Position numbers and translations under genes: made by a program
The notes under the pieces: generated by a model
Database searches by the model: none
What the model was told of the DNA's origin: nothing
Seen by the model: only the letters and a program-made list of their open reading frames with translations
NCBI GenBank assembly: GCA_965228045.1
Contig: OZ245789.1
Coordinates: 2,542,001 to 2,606,000 of the forward strand
From: JANQEU01 sp965228045
GTDB taxonomy: Bacteria > Bacteroidota > Bacteroidia > Cytophagales > Cyclobacteriaceae
Reading direction: 5' to 3'
DNA: 64,000 nucleotides
Part shown: one piece after another, positions 26,681 through 34,112 of the stretch
Layout: each line of letters starts with the position of its first letter
How positions within the stretch are numbered: the first letter of the stretch is position 1

Positions 26681-27745
26681 TCAGCATAAGCTAGATTGTA
26701 AAGGGGCATCAACATCGGATTGTTGTCCCTTTTTAAATTGATAATATGGGTCGAATGGGACTTTGGTTTTATAAAGCACATACATCAGTTCCAGAATTTT
26801 ACGCTGAACGGCCACTGCTGCTTTCATTTTGATACCATGTTTACCGACATGCATTGCAAAGTTGCTTTTGTACATATGACAATGTCGAATGGCTGATAAT
26901 GATGGCAGGTGCATAGCTTTTCTTAAAAATCTGTTTCCTTGTTTGGATATCCTGGGTTTTCCTTTGACTGAAGTTCCTGATTGCTTTTCTCTGACGTCCA
27001 AACCCGCATAACTAGTCAATTGCTTTTTGTTGCGGATAAGTTCAAAACCATTTGTTTCAGCCAGAACAATAGCTGCTGTGAGATTACCTACTCCTGGGAT
27101 AGTAGTCATCAATCCAATGTCTTTTTCAATCTCCAAATCACTTTTTACTAATTGTTGGATTTCGTTCTTAATCTCTTGCTCTTGTTTTGATAGGAGAGCC
27201 TTTCTGGCTTTGAGTCGCTTAAGAGAGTTTGGATTAGGATATGCTTCAGCATTTTCAGCATGGATCTGATTTTTGATCGTAACTCGCTCTGCCACAATCT
27301 GATCACGTTCCCTGGTTAACTGCTTCATGGTTCGGAAAACAGGTTTTGGAGGATTCCATAGATCCAGCTTTCTCTCCAATCCAAACTGAGCAATAGTTTG
27401 GGAAGCCGTTTTATCAGTGATTGTTTTTATAGATAAAGTCCGGGCATAATTACTGACTTTGTTAGGTAGTACAATGGCAACATTGTGAGCTTGATCAAAG
27501 AGCCAATGAGCAAATTTCTCATGATATACCCCGGTGGGTTCCATTACTATTTGTATTGATAAATCATCGGACTTGACCGATTGAATCCACCGAATAATGT
27601 TCTTGAATCCTTTAAGGTTGTTATCAAAAACCCGGTGAATATACCGGCCAATACTTAAATCTTCATACAACTGACCAAAGGTACAGACCAACTCATTCTG
27701 AGCTACATCCACACCAACGACTTGCTTAATAGTTTTCATTTTCAA
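26681..27745 (-). CDS. IS110-family transposase (second, unrelated subgroup)
   Basis: Intact DEDD recombinase of 354 residues, clearly different in sequence from the copy at 25527. RuvC-like part: VGVDVAQNELVCTFG (Asp), IVMEPTGVYHEKFAHW (Glu), KTITDKTASQTIAQFG (Asp). A middle coiled coil (about 140-200) is rich in K, E and Q. C-terminal Transposase_20 part: LMTTIPGVGNLTAAIVLAET, SYAGLDVREKQSGTSVKGK and the closing LPSLSAIRHCHMYKSNF. The roughly 200 bases upstream of its start (27746-27950) contain no gene and would be the place for a bridge-RNA locus. It is convergent with the first IS110. Confidence 0.92.
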   Translation of the reverse strand: MKMKTIKQVVGVDVAQNELVCTFGQLYEDLSIGRYIHRVFDNNLKGFKNIIRWIQSVKSDDLSIQIVMEPTGVYHEKFAHWLFDQAHNVAIVLPNKVSNYARTLSIKTITDKTASQTIAQFGLERKLDLWNPPKPVFRTMKQLTRERDQIVAERVTIKNQIHAENAEAYPNPNSLKRLKARKALLSKQEQEIKNEIQQLVKSDLEIEKDIGLMTTIPGVGNLTAAIVLAETNGFELIRNKKQLTSYAGLDVREKQSGTSVKGKPRISKQGNRFLRKAMHLPSLSAIRHCHMYKSNFAMHVGKHGIKMKAAVAVQRKILELMYVLYKTKVPFDPYYQFKKGQQSDVDAPLQSSLC

Positions 27746-27970
27746 AGGGTTGAATAAAAAGATAATAGCGGATGTCTCCCTTCGTTTTACCTCCTGTCTG
27801 ATATTCTAGCTGGGGAAAATCCCGCTTTACATTCTGTTTAAACTCTAAGAGAAAGAAAGAAATGAGGCGATACCTTAGTGTGAATATGTCTTTAGACTAT
27901 TTACTAGCGAATTTGCTCTCATTTCTCCCCACTACTTACCAAAATAAATGATCCTTTGGTAATCGTTTTG
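27746..27970. other. Gene-free flank upstream of the second IS110 transposase
   Basis: No credible open frame. The region holds small hairpins, for example GGGGAAAATCCC near 27816. In IS110-group elements the 5' flank encodes the bridge RNA that pairs with target and donor DNA, so this stretch is the candidate locus. Assignment is by position only. Confidence 0.3.
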
Positions 27971-28163
27971 TAACATAGGATGTAGTGAAACTGCGCAACC
28001 CCCGCAACAGTATCCACAATGCAATGCGTTCTGCAAGTCTAAATCCAGAAAGAAGAAAGTGGCAAGAAGCACAAAAGCCAGCAGAATGGGCAGTGAAACG
28101 GGCAAGTTACACTTCAGCATCAAATAGCTCAGTTGGCCATTCGCTATATCGCCTGTTAGCGAC
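27971..28163. repeat. attC-like spacer before the 28184 gene unit
   Basis: TAACATAGGATGTAGTGAA (from 27971) pairs imperfectly with the complement of TTCGCTATATCGCCTGTTA (28140-28158): the TAACA, GAT, TAG, GAA and CAAC blocks all align. It ends in the unit motif GTTAGCGAC (28155-28163). The AGCTCAGTTGGCCA block near 28127 recurs in the spacers at 20367 and 28812. Confidence 0.6.
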
Positions 28164-28183
28164 TTTGTTTACTCTTTGCCAGT

Positions 28184-28606
28184 TCAAAAGCCGCATCCAA
28201 ACAAAAAGTCACTCAAATCATTGTTGATGAATCCGGTTACGGTTTTTTCAGCAGATTCGTAGACGTATGCTCTGTTCAGGAAGTTCGAAAAGTAGTTATC
28301 CTTGTTGTAGTTCATATAAACGGCTGCACATCCTGAGCCCTTCAGATCGTTAAAAGCTACCACTACTACGTTCGTTGGGTTACCTTCACAATCTTTAAGA
28401 GTTCGCCCAAATGTTACAGGGTTCTCTATATCAAACTCGTTTACTATATCTCTACGTTGGCGCGAGTTTTTGTTGTTATACTCTTCCATAGCGAGTATTG
28501 CATACTTTGTTAAGATGTTCTCATCATATTCGAATTCTGGTTCCTGAGAGTATGCGGAGGATCCAAAAACTAGAGTTAATAAAAGTGTGGCTATGGCTAT
28601 CTTCAT
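28184..28606 (-). CDS. Small exported protein of unknown function
   Basis: Protein of 140 residues with a signal peptide (MKIAIATLLLTLVFGSSAYSQ). The mature part begins acidic (EPEFEYDENILTKYAIL), has a helical YNNKNSRQRRDIVNEFD segment and a beta-rich end with three cysteines (KDCEGNP, GSGCAAVY, LFGCGF at the C-terminus). Not recognised. The unit ends GTTAGCGAC and GTCGCTAAC lie 21 bases after its stop and four bases before its start codon, the tight spacing usual for cassette genes. Confidence 0.65.
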   Translation of the reverse strand: MKIAIATLLLTLVFGSSAYSQEPEFEYDENILTKYAILAMEEYNNKNSRQRRDIVNEFDIENPVTFGRTLKDCEGNPTNVVVVAFNDLKGSGCAAVYMNYNKDNYFSNFLNRAYVYESAEKTVTGFINNDLSDFLFGCGF

Positions 28607-28609
28607 ATT

Positions 28610-28850
28610 GTCGCTAACGATCAGGTAAAATGCCGTGTGGCCTTACCTGTCTAAACAGCACGAAAGTTAGCGATTCTGGCTCAAGCTCACAATGTTTCAA
28701 ATCGAGCACTTTACACAGGCATTTTATCGAGATGGGGAGAGGCCAATAGAAAGACCAAACCTTTCCCAAAAGCCAGAAGAGCGGTTTATGAAGCACTAAC
28801 CTTGGCAAATAACTCAGTGCCACATGCATTTTTACCGCGTGTTAGTCACC
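28610..28850. repeat. attC-like spacer with 18-bp complementary arms
   Basis: Between GTCGCTAAC (28610-28618) and GTTAGTCACC (28841-28850). GGTAAAATGCCGTGTGGC (28624-28641) pairs with GCCACATGCATTTTTACC (28819-28836) apart from a one-base bulge on each side and one mismatch. The loop contains the TAAACAGCAC block shared with the IS110 flank at 26612. No gene is seen. Confidence 0.65.
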
Positions 28851-29354
28851 GGAATTTAAATCTAGTTCTTCCTTCAGCCAGTTCAGTAGTTCGTCAAGAC
28901 GTTCACTCTCGTTGCTTTGGTTCCTAAGTGTTAAAAGAAGTTGATTCTTGTTGTTAGTTAGGTTAGCAAAGATGTAGTTGACTGAGCTGTTGTTGTCTTC
29001 ACCGGCTTGCTCCAACTCGAATGATGAAATCTTGTCAAAGCTTAGTTCAGTTGTGCGTTCATATTCGTTGTTAGCCGGGATTATCAATGTTGAAGTTACT
29101 CGATCAAAAAGAAGAAGTGTTCTTCCTTTGAATCTAGTTCTGACAGTTAAAAATGTGGCTATTGACACGAGTATCCCAGTTACAGAAACTTCAAGATTAC
29201 CAGAAACAACTCCGACAGTTAGAAATGCCACTCCCATTAAGGCAATTATTACGCTCAAGAATTTGCTTCTCTTCTTGATCAAGGTTGTTCTGTTGTTGGT
29301 AAAAGTTACCTTGATATTGTTCTCTTCAAGTAATTCAGGAAGTTCTACACTCAT
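28842..29354 (-). CDS. Membrane protein of unknown function (PH-like layout)
   Basis: Start taken at ATG 29354 (SVELPELLEENNI) because the unit end GGTGACTAAC lies just upstream at 29364-29373; an in-frame ATG at 29378 would read through it. The product, 170 residues, has an N-terminal strand pair (NIKVTFTNNRTTLIKKRS), two adjacent helices (FLSVIIALMGVAFLTVGVV and VSVTGILVSIATFLTVRT), then a soluble domain (GRTLLLFDRVTSTLIIPA) ending in an acidic helix LLNWLKEELDL. This is like small bacterial PH-type membrane proteins. The stop codon TAA lies in the core of GTTAGTCACC. The function is unknown. Confidence 0.65.
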   Translation of the reverse strand: MSVELPELLEENNIKVTFTNNRTTLIKKRSKFLSVIIALMGVAFLTVGVVSGNLEVSVTGILVSIATFLTVRTRFKGRTLLLFDRVTSTLIIPANNEYERTTELSFDKISSFELEQAGEDNNSSVNYIFANLTNNKNQLLLTLRNQSNESERLDELLNWLKEELDLNSGD

Positions 29355-29363
29355 AAGTGCTCT

Positions 29364-29427
29364 GGTGACTAACAACAAGTTATCCGTAGGTTTATTGCGG
29401 ATAACTAATTATATCAACTGTTATTCG
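29364..29427. repeat. attC-like site at the right end of the array
   Basis: GGTGACTAAC is followed by a clean hairpin, GTTATCCG (29379-29386) with CGGATAAC (29398-29405), and then GTTATTCG at 29420. The stem resembles that of the short site at 20907 (both TATCCG/CGGATA). It marks the last recognisable array element; repeats follow. Confidence 0.55.
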
Positions 29428-29451
29428 TAATACAATTTACATCCACAATAT

Positions 29452-29905
29452 ACACCCGTTGTTAAACATTTTAAAGCCATAACTGAAATGAGAATGTTCC
29501 AGTGTAGCCCTCCCCACAACCCCCAAACCCAACTAACCCCCAAACCAACTAACCTACAAACCAAACTAACACCCGTTGTTAAACAATTAAAGTCATAACT
29601 GAAAGGAGAATGTTCCAGTGTAACCCTCCCTACAACTCCCAAAGCCAACAAACCCACAAACCAAACTAACACCCGTTGTTAAACATATTAAAGCCATAAC
29701 TGAAAGGAGAATGTTCCAGTGTAGCCCTCCTTACAACTCCAAAAACCAACAAACCCACAAACCAAGCCTACAATGTTAGTAAACATAATAAAGCCATACT
29801 GAAATGAGAATGTTCCGGAGTAGCCCTCCCTACAACTCACAAAACCAACAAACCCACAAACCAAACATTCATCCGTTGCGAAACAATTAAAGCCAGGCTT
29901 TGAAT
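29452..29905. repeat. Tandem repeat, four copies of about 100-117 bp plus a partial fifth
   Basis: Copies start near 29452, 29569, 29669, 29770 and 29869. Each contains CCGTTGTTAAAC-like, AAAGCCATAACTGAAA, GAGAATGTTCCAGTGTAG and CCCTCC-TACAACTC blocks, then a strand-asymmetric A/C-rich tail (ACCAACAAACCCACAAACC). The first copy has an expanded tail. There are no spacers of constant size and no palindromic repeat, so it is not CRISPR. Leftward ORFs through it are Trp/Gly-rich by-products. No gene is seen from 29379 to 30118. Confidence 0.85.
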
Positions 29906-30118
29906 AGGAGCATAGGGTTAGATAGTCAAAGTATACTACCTAAGTGGAGGAGGGTACATTGAACCTTACTTGGGAAGTGTTGTATCTCGGTGGTAAATGT
30001 CCTCGCTCTACCGGCTGACTACCAGCAAATCCATCCCCACCGCAACCATCCCCAATTGGTACGTAATCTTCTGCCCGAAGTCAGTAAATTGTGCCTGTTG
30101 CACCTACATACTATTATC

Positions 30119-30358
30119 ATGAAGACAGATAAGATGAATAAACTACAGGATGCAAGGATACTGCTGGACCTGATCATGGATGAGTATGGTCTGGAGATCA
30201 AAAACCTGCTGGCCATAGGGATCGAACAGGTAATGGCCGTGAAGTTTCACGAGACAGGTATGGAGGCCCACCTTTTGAAGCAACTGACAGATTATCAGGC
30301 CAACATTGACCTGGATGGGCTCGATTATGACAAGCTTGCAGAGAGTCTGTTGTATTAG
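30119..30358 (+). CDS. Small helical protein of unknown function
   Basis: Start placed at ATG 30119 (KTDKMNKLQDARILLDLIMD); an upstream ATG at 29990 would add 43 residues of low-quality, proline- and histidine-rich sequence. The 79-residue product is acidic and helical with two amphipathic segments (EIKNLLAIGIEQVMAVKFHE and EAHLLKQLTDYQANIDL). Not recognised. It converges on the XRE gene with a 4-base overlap of stop codons. Confidence 0.5.
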   Translation: MKTDKMNKLQDARILLDLIMDEYGLEIKNLLAIGIEQVMAVKFHETGMEAHLLKQLTDYQANIDLDGLDYDKLAESLLY

Positions 30359-30582
30359 TCCGATTGTTTCACCTGGCTTTTCAGGTCACCACATACATAT
30401 TCCAGTAGTTCACAGGGGTCCACACCAATAGCAATAGCGATTAGGTATAGTTCACTTGCTTTTAGCTCTGCTTTGTGATTGATAGACAACTGACTTAATC
30501 TGTTGGTAGCTAAACCTGTTCTGCGGGCAACACTGGCTTTATTGATCGACCTATTTTTAAAGTATTCTCCTAGTCTGGTCAT
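30355..30582 (-). CDS. XRE-type helix-turn-helix protein
   Basis: Stand-alone Cro/C1-like DNA-binding protein of 75 residues: LGEYFKNRSINKASVARRTGLATNRLSQL covers helices 1-3 (about 4-33, recognition helix near ATNRLSQLS), followed by SELYLIAIAIGVDPCELLEY (helices 4-5). It is likely a small repressor. Its upstream region, shared with the divergent gene at 30706, contains two copies of TATATACCGAAT, which are good candidates for its operator. Confidence 0.85.
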   Translation of the reverse strand: MTRLGEYFKNRSINKASVARRTGLATNRLSQLSINHKAELKASELYLIAIAIGVDPCELLEYVCGDLKSQVKQSD

Positions 30583-30628
30583 TCCTTTTGTACGCTTTAG
30601 GGGTACATAGCTAATGATTATTAGAAAT

Positions 30629-30671
30629 TATATACCGAATTAGGGGATTTTATTTGCACTATATACCGAAT
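30629..30671. promoter_or_regulatory. Direct repeats TATATACCGAAT x2, candidate XRE operator
   Basis: TATATACCGAAT occurs at 30629-30640 and again at 30660-30671, 31 bp apart (about three helical turns), between the divergent XRE gene (start 30582) and the gene at 30706. Identical 12-mers in phase in a divergent promoter region suggest autoregulation. Confidence 0.55.
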
Positions 30672-30705
30672 GTAGGTATAATTGTGATCAAGAACGGTAT
30701 AAGCT

Positions 30706-30891
30706 ATGGAAAATCATTGCCAAAATGGCTCTAACGAGCTGTCTCTATCCATGGAGGAGAAGGAGATCATTCAGCAGGGCCTGCTCATCCTGCTGGACAA
30801 GATCCGCCTCATGAGTGTAGATGCCACCCTCAAGGAAGATGTGAAGGCCGCCTATCGGCTTTTGGAGCGTCTGCGCCGAGGTTACCACTGA
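30706..30891 (+). CDS. Small protein of unknown function under the XRE promoter region
   Basis: Sixty-one residues: a polar start (MENHCQNGSNELSLSMEEK) followed by a continuous amphipathic helix pair (EIIQQGLLILLDKIRLMSVD, then LKEDVKAAYRLLERLRRGYH). Not recognised. It is divergent from the XRE gene across the repeated TATATACCGAAT sites and 39 bases before the interrupted lipoprotein gene, so it may lead a small operon (30706-32534). Confidence 0.6.
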   Translation: MENHCQNGSNELSLSMEEKEIIQQGLLILLDKIRLMSVDATLKEDVKAAYRLLERLRRGYH

Positions 30892-30930
30892 CCCACAATA
30901 CCCGTAACCATTAAAAACCAGATTTATATT

Positions 30931-31899
30931 ATGAAAACAATCACAAGATTGATCCCCCTCCTGCTGTTGATGGGGTGTATGAATGACTCACTGACCGAGC
31001 TGCAGACCGATGATCCGGTTCCGGATTATTTGGAGTTCTCCGGAAACGAAGCATTACTGAGCTATGTAGATGGCAAAGATGACGGAGACGCCAGATCGGT
31101 AGACGATGGGTTTAAGTCCTTTGATGACTAATATGAGGAAGCTGTTAATCTAATGATGGAAGCCGAGTCGGAGGAGACAATATATGAGATCCTGGAGACC
31201 TATGATGAATACCTATTTCTTGATGAGGATAAGGTAAAGCCACGGATAGAAAATGCTGTTTACCGTCGTCTGACCAATAAAGACCGGATTTACGTATCCG
31301 AAGGGTACGCCCATAAAGTAATGGATGACTCTTATTTATTGATTACACCTGCGAAGAACATTCGGGAATTAAGAAAGCAGGAATCCATAGTGGACTATGA
31401 TAAAGATCTTTTTGAACTTCGGCAGTATGCAAATTTCGAGGTGACCGATTCTCAGGGTAGATCACTTGCCAGTTGCGGTGGTTTGGAATCTGTTTTCTAC
31501 GTAAGAGATGAAAGCGGGTGTAATAATGATAGAAGGGGAGAATCAATTGCCCGTGCTGATTGGATCATTTCCTTTAACAATTACACGCCTGCCCTGATCG
31601 CTCAGGGTCTCGCCGAACGTAAGATTATATGTGTATGGGTGCTTTATGATACTTCTATCCATTCTAAAGATGTATTTGCCAGGCTAAGATGGAGCGTGAA
31701 TGGAATTCAGGACAACAGAAGCCTGTATATTGCAGATAAAAACACCTATTCACATAGACTATGGGTATGGAATGGGGCATGGGCAGGATCGGTATATTGG
31801 CATGGTGGATCTACTCCCTGGATCTATCTGGATGAAGTTTATCAGCCCATATCTACAGGAGGTATTGGAACTAACTATGCGATCATAGATTGCGGCTAA
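30931..31899 (+). pseudogene. Lipoprotein gene interrupted by an in-frame stop codon
   Basis: One reading frame runs from 30931 to 31899 but is broken by TAA at 31129-31131. The first part encodes a lipoprotein start (MKTITRLIPLLLLMGCMND, lipobox LLMGC) and an acidic segment ending DDGFKSFDD. The second continues without frameshift as YEEAVNLMMEAESEETIYEI, matching the layout of Bacteroidota surface lipoproteins with a short spacer and then a larger domain. That domain ends in a beta-rich, Trp-rich region (RLWVWNGAWAGSVYWHGGS). ATG 31153 could restart the second half, but without signal peptide or lipobox. A single substitution in a Tyr or Gln codon would explain the stop. The function is unknown. 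Confidence 0.7.
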
Positions 31900-31904
31900 C
31901 AAAT

Positions 31905-32534
31905 ATGAAAACACTATTTATCATTCTTTTAGGTTTAACAGGATTATTCATCACCTGCCCGGCATTCGGGCAGAGGGTGAATGTTCCGGAGTCACGCCTC
32001 TGGATCAGAGGTGGAGCAGGCTTGTTTGAGTCGGACGGTGCTTTGACTACACCAAACTATCAGACGGCAGTATTTGATGTTGGATTCGTTCGGTCCAGGA
32101 CCATTTTTAACCAGTATCTTGGTTTTGAGTACGGTGGGAGAGTGGGATTTAAGGCCAGAAGGGAGACATACTTAAATAAACTGGATGAGAACGGTTCACA
32201 GGAACTGGGTCTTAATCCGCTAATTGACATGACTGTAAGTGATGCAGGTCACTATTACCTGGGTGCACCGATACTATTATCACTGAACGTGAAGAACACA
32301 GAGCTGAAAGCTGGTACGGAACTGCGCTTTTGGATGGGTTCTAATCGTCATCTCATCAATTATCTTTCAGGAAGACCTGATATTGGTCTTATTGTAGGGC
32401 TTAATCAAAAACTCGGCGACCGTTTTATCGTCGGAGTTGAAGGCATCCTGGGCACACTTCCTGCGGTAGAGTCATTTGCTGACAAGTACTACAACCGGGA
32501 GTTGAAGGTGGGAGTGGGGTTTCGCCTACGCTGA
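31905..32534 (+). CDS. Outer-membrane beta-barrel-like protein
   Basis: Start taken at ATG 31905 (KTLFIILLGLTGLFITCPAFGQ, a good signal peptide), five codons inside the longer frame at 31890 that overlaps the previous gene's stop. The mature part, about 185 residues, alternates hydrophobic and polar residues in strands (YLGFEYGGRVGFKARRETY, then LSLNVKNTELKAGTELRFW, RFIVGVEGILGTLPAV) and ends in LKVGVGFRLR. A terminal aromatic-x-R pattern is like an 8-strand barrel. Its last codons (TTT CGC CTA CGC TGA) are also the first bases of the repeat block that follows. Confidence 0.72.
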   Translation: MKTLFIILLGLTGLFITCPAFGQRVNVPESRLWIRGGAGLFESDGALTTPNYQTAVFDVGFVRSRTIFNQYLGFEYGGRVGFKARRETYLNKLDENGSQELGLNPLIDMTVSDAGHYYLGAPILLSLNVKNTELKAGTELRFWMGSNRHLINYLSGRPDIGLIVGLNQKLGDRFIVGVEGILGTLPAVESFADKYYNRELKVGVGFRLR

Positions 32535-34090
32535 AGCTACGGCGAACGAAGTATCGCCTTCGCGAATTAAGAATTAAGAATAGTCACCCCGCCTTCGGCA
32601 CCCCTAAAGGGAGAAGTTCGATCGTCCCTCGAAAACGTCATCCTGAACGTAGAGAAGGATCCCGGTTTTGTTAGAGAGAGTGTCATTAAACTAACTCTTC
32701 CTTAAATACGAGATTCTTCGCTACGCTTGCAGCTTCGCTCAGAAAGACGGTTCTAGTTGATGCTCATCCTTTAAGGGCGAGGTCCCTTTAGGGAATAAAA
32801 GGGTGTGCGTTGGGAATTCGGAATCGTTATTACCCTCTTGCCTCATGCAAGATCCCTAAAGGGAAGTCTGATCGTATCCTTGTAAACGTCATCCTGATTC
32901 AGCCTCAGGCTGGAGAAGGATCCCGGTTTGTTAGACAGAGTGTCTTTTCAAATACGAGATTCTTCTCTCCGCTTTCAGCTCCGATCAGAATGACGGTAAC
33001 AGCGGACGCTCGTGCTTCCTGGGCAGGTCCCTTTAGGGAATAAAAGGGTGTGCGTTGGGAATTCGGAATCGTTATTACCCTCTTGCCTCAGGCAAGATCC
33101 CTAAAGGGAAGTCTGATCATTCCTAAACGTCATCCTTCTCCAGCCTCAGGCTGGAGAAGGATCCCGATCTCATTAGACCGAGTGTATTTTCAAATACGAG
33201 ATTCTTCTCTCCGCTTGCAGCTCCGATCAGAATGACGGTTCTAGTTGATGTTCGTGCTTCCTGGGCAGGTCCCTTTAGGGAATAAAAGGGTTTCGCCTAC
33301 GCTGAAGCTACGGCGAACGAAGTATCGCCTTCGCGAATTAAGAATTAAGAATAGTCACCCCGCCTTCGGCACCCCTAAAGGGAGAAGTTCGATCGTCCCT
33401 CGAAAACGTCATCCTGAACGTAGAGAAGGATCCCGGTTTTGTTAGAGAGAGTGTCATTAAACTAACTCTTCCTTAAATACGAGATTCTTCGCTACGCTTG
33501 CAGCTTCGCTCGGAAAGACGGTTCTAGTTGATGCTCATCCTTTAAGGGCGAGGTCCCTTTAGGGAATAAAAGGGTTTCGCCTTCGCTGAAGCTACGGCGA
33601 ACTAAGTGTCGGGTGGGGAATTCCAATTTTGAATTTCAAATCTGGAATCCGAAATCTATCAGCGCCTATCTGCGCGATCAGCGGGAAACAAGAATTCGGA
33701 ATCCCTCTGCGCCTATCTGCGAGATCAGCGGGAAACAGGAATCCGGAGTCTCTCTGTGTTTATCAGCCTGAGAACCCATTGCTTATGTTCGAGATTCTTC
33801 CCTTCGCTTGCAGCTTCGCTCGGAAAGACGGTTCTAGTTGATGCTCATCCTTTAAGGGCGAGGTCCCTTTAGGGAATAAAAGGGTTTCGCCTTCGCTGAA
33901 GCTACGGCGAACTAAGTGTCGGGTGGGGAATTCCAATTTTGAATTTCAAATCTGGAATCCGAAATCTATCAGCGCCTATCTGCGAAATCCGCGGCAAACA
34001 AGAATTCGTAATCTCTCTGCGGGGATTAGCGGAATCAGCGGTAACCAAAAATCAGGAATCTTTTTGCGACTATATGTGCGATTGATAGTA
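32520..34090. repeat. Block of 240-310-bp tandem and dispersed repeats
   Basis: Five units each end in GGTCCCTTTAGGGAATAAAA plus GGG (ends at 32803, 33048, 33290, 33574, 33884), followed by a partial sixth. Three unit types are seen: A (32520-32803 and 33291-33574, almost identical), B (32804-33048 and 33049-33290) and C (33575-33884 and 33885 on, with TATCAGCGCCTATCTGCG). A and B carry a CGTCATCCTGA / GAAGGATCCCG and CGAGATTCTTC / CAGAATGACG hairpin half, a type of intergenic repeat common in Bacteroidota. Short ORFs inside follow the repeat period and are not genes. There are no genes from 32535 to 34112. Confidence 0.88.
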
Positions 34091-34112
34091 ACCCCACTTC
34101 AATGAAGAATTC

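Larger units (their letters stand above)
19350..29430 (-). mobile_element. Integron-like gene-cassette array (no integrase in window)
   Basis: About 10 kb of small, mostly leftward genes arranged in units. Unit ends are complementary to each other but differ between units: 19501-19510 with 20272-20281 (9 of 10), 23552-23561 with 24435-24444 (10 of 10), 24661-24670 with 25312-25321 (10 of 10), 28155-28163 with 28610-28618 (9 of 9), 28841-28850 with 29364-29373 (10 of 10). All begin GTTA; all end TAAC except the first, which ends TAAT. In an integrated integron cassette the leading TTRRRY derives from the cassette's own attC and is complementary to its RYYYAAC, exactly this pattern. In four units the gene's stop codon is formed by the TAAC core. 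Palindromic spacers of 75-300 bp lie between units. No tyrosine recombinase is visible, so this would be an integrase-less attC cluster. The boundaries are approximate. Confidence 0.65.

Noticed and set aside
27932..28123. Leftward 63-residue cysteine-rich ORF (LHCGYCCGGCAVSLHP) with a membrane-like start
   Set aside because: It lies across the attC-like spacer and its Cys/Gly-rich part is the translation of palindromic spacer DNA; no unit gene position fits it.
29421..29672. Leftward ORF rich in Trp, Gly and Val
   Set aside because: It runs through the tandem repeat and its residue pattern follows the repeat period.
29452..29905. Possible CRISPR array
   Set aside because: Units are 100-117 bp and diverged throughout, with no short constant repeat separated by unique spacers and no cas genes nearby.
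29990..30118. Upstream extension of the 30119 gene
   Set aside because: The added 43 residues are Pro/His/Leu-rich without pattern, and ATG 30119 starts a coherent helical protein.
32810..34105. Several rightward ORFs of 60-77 residues
   Set aside because: They recur at the same phase in each repeat unit, have no start signals and consist of translated repeat sequence.
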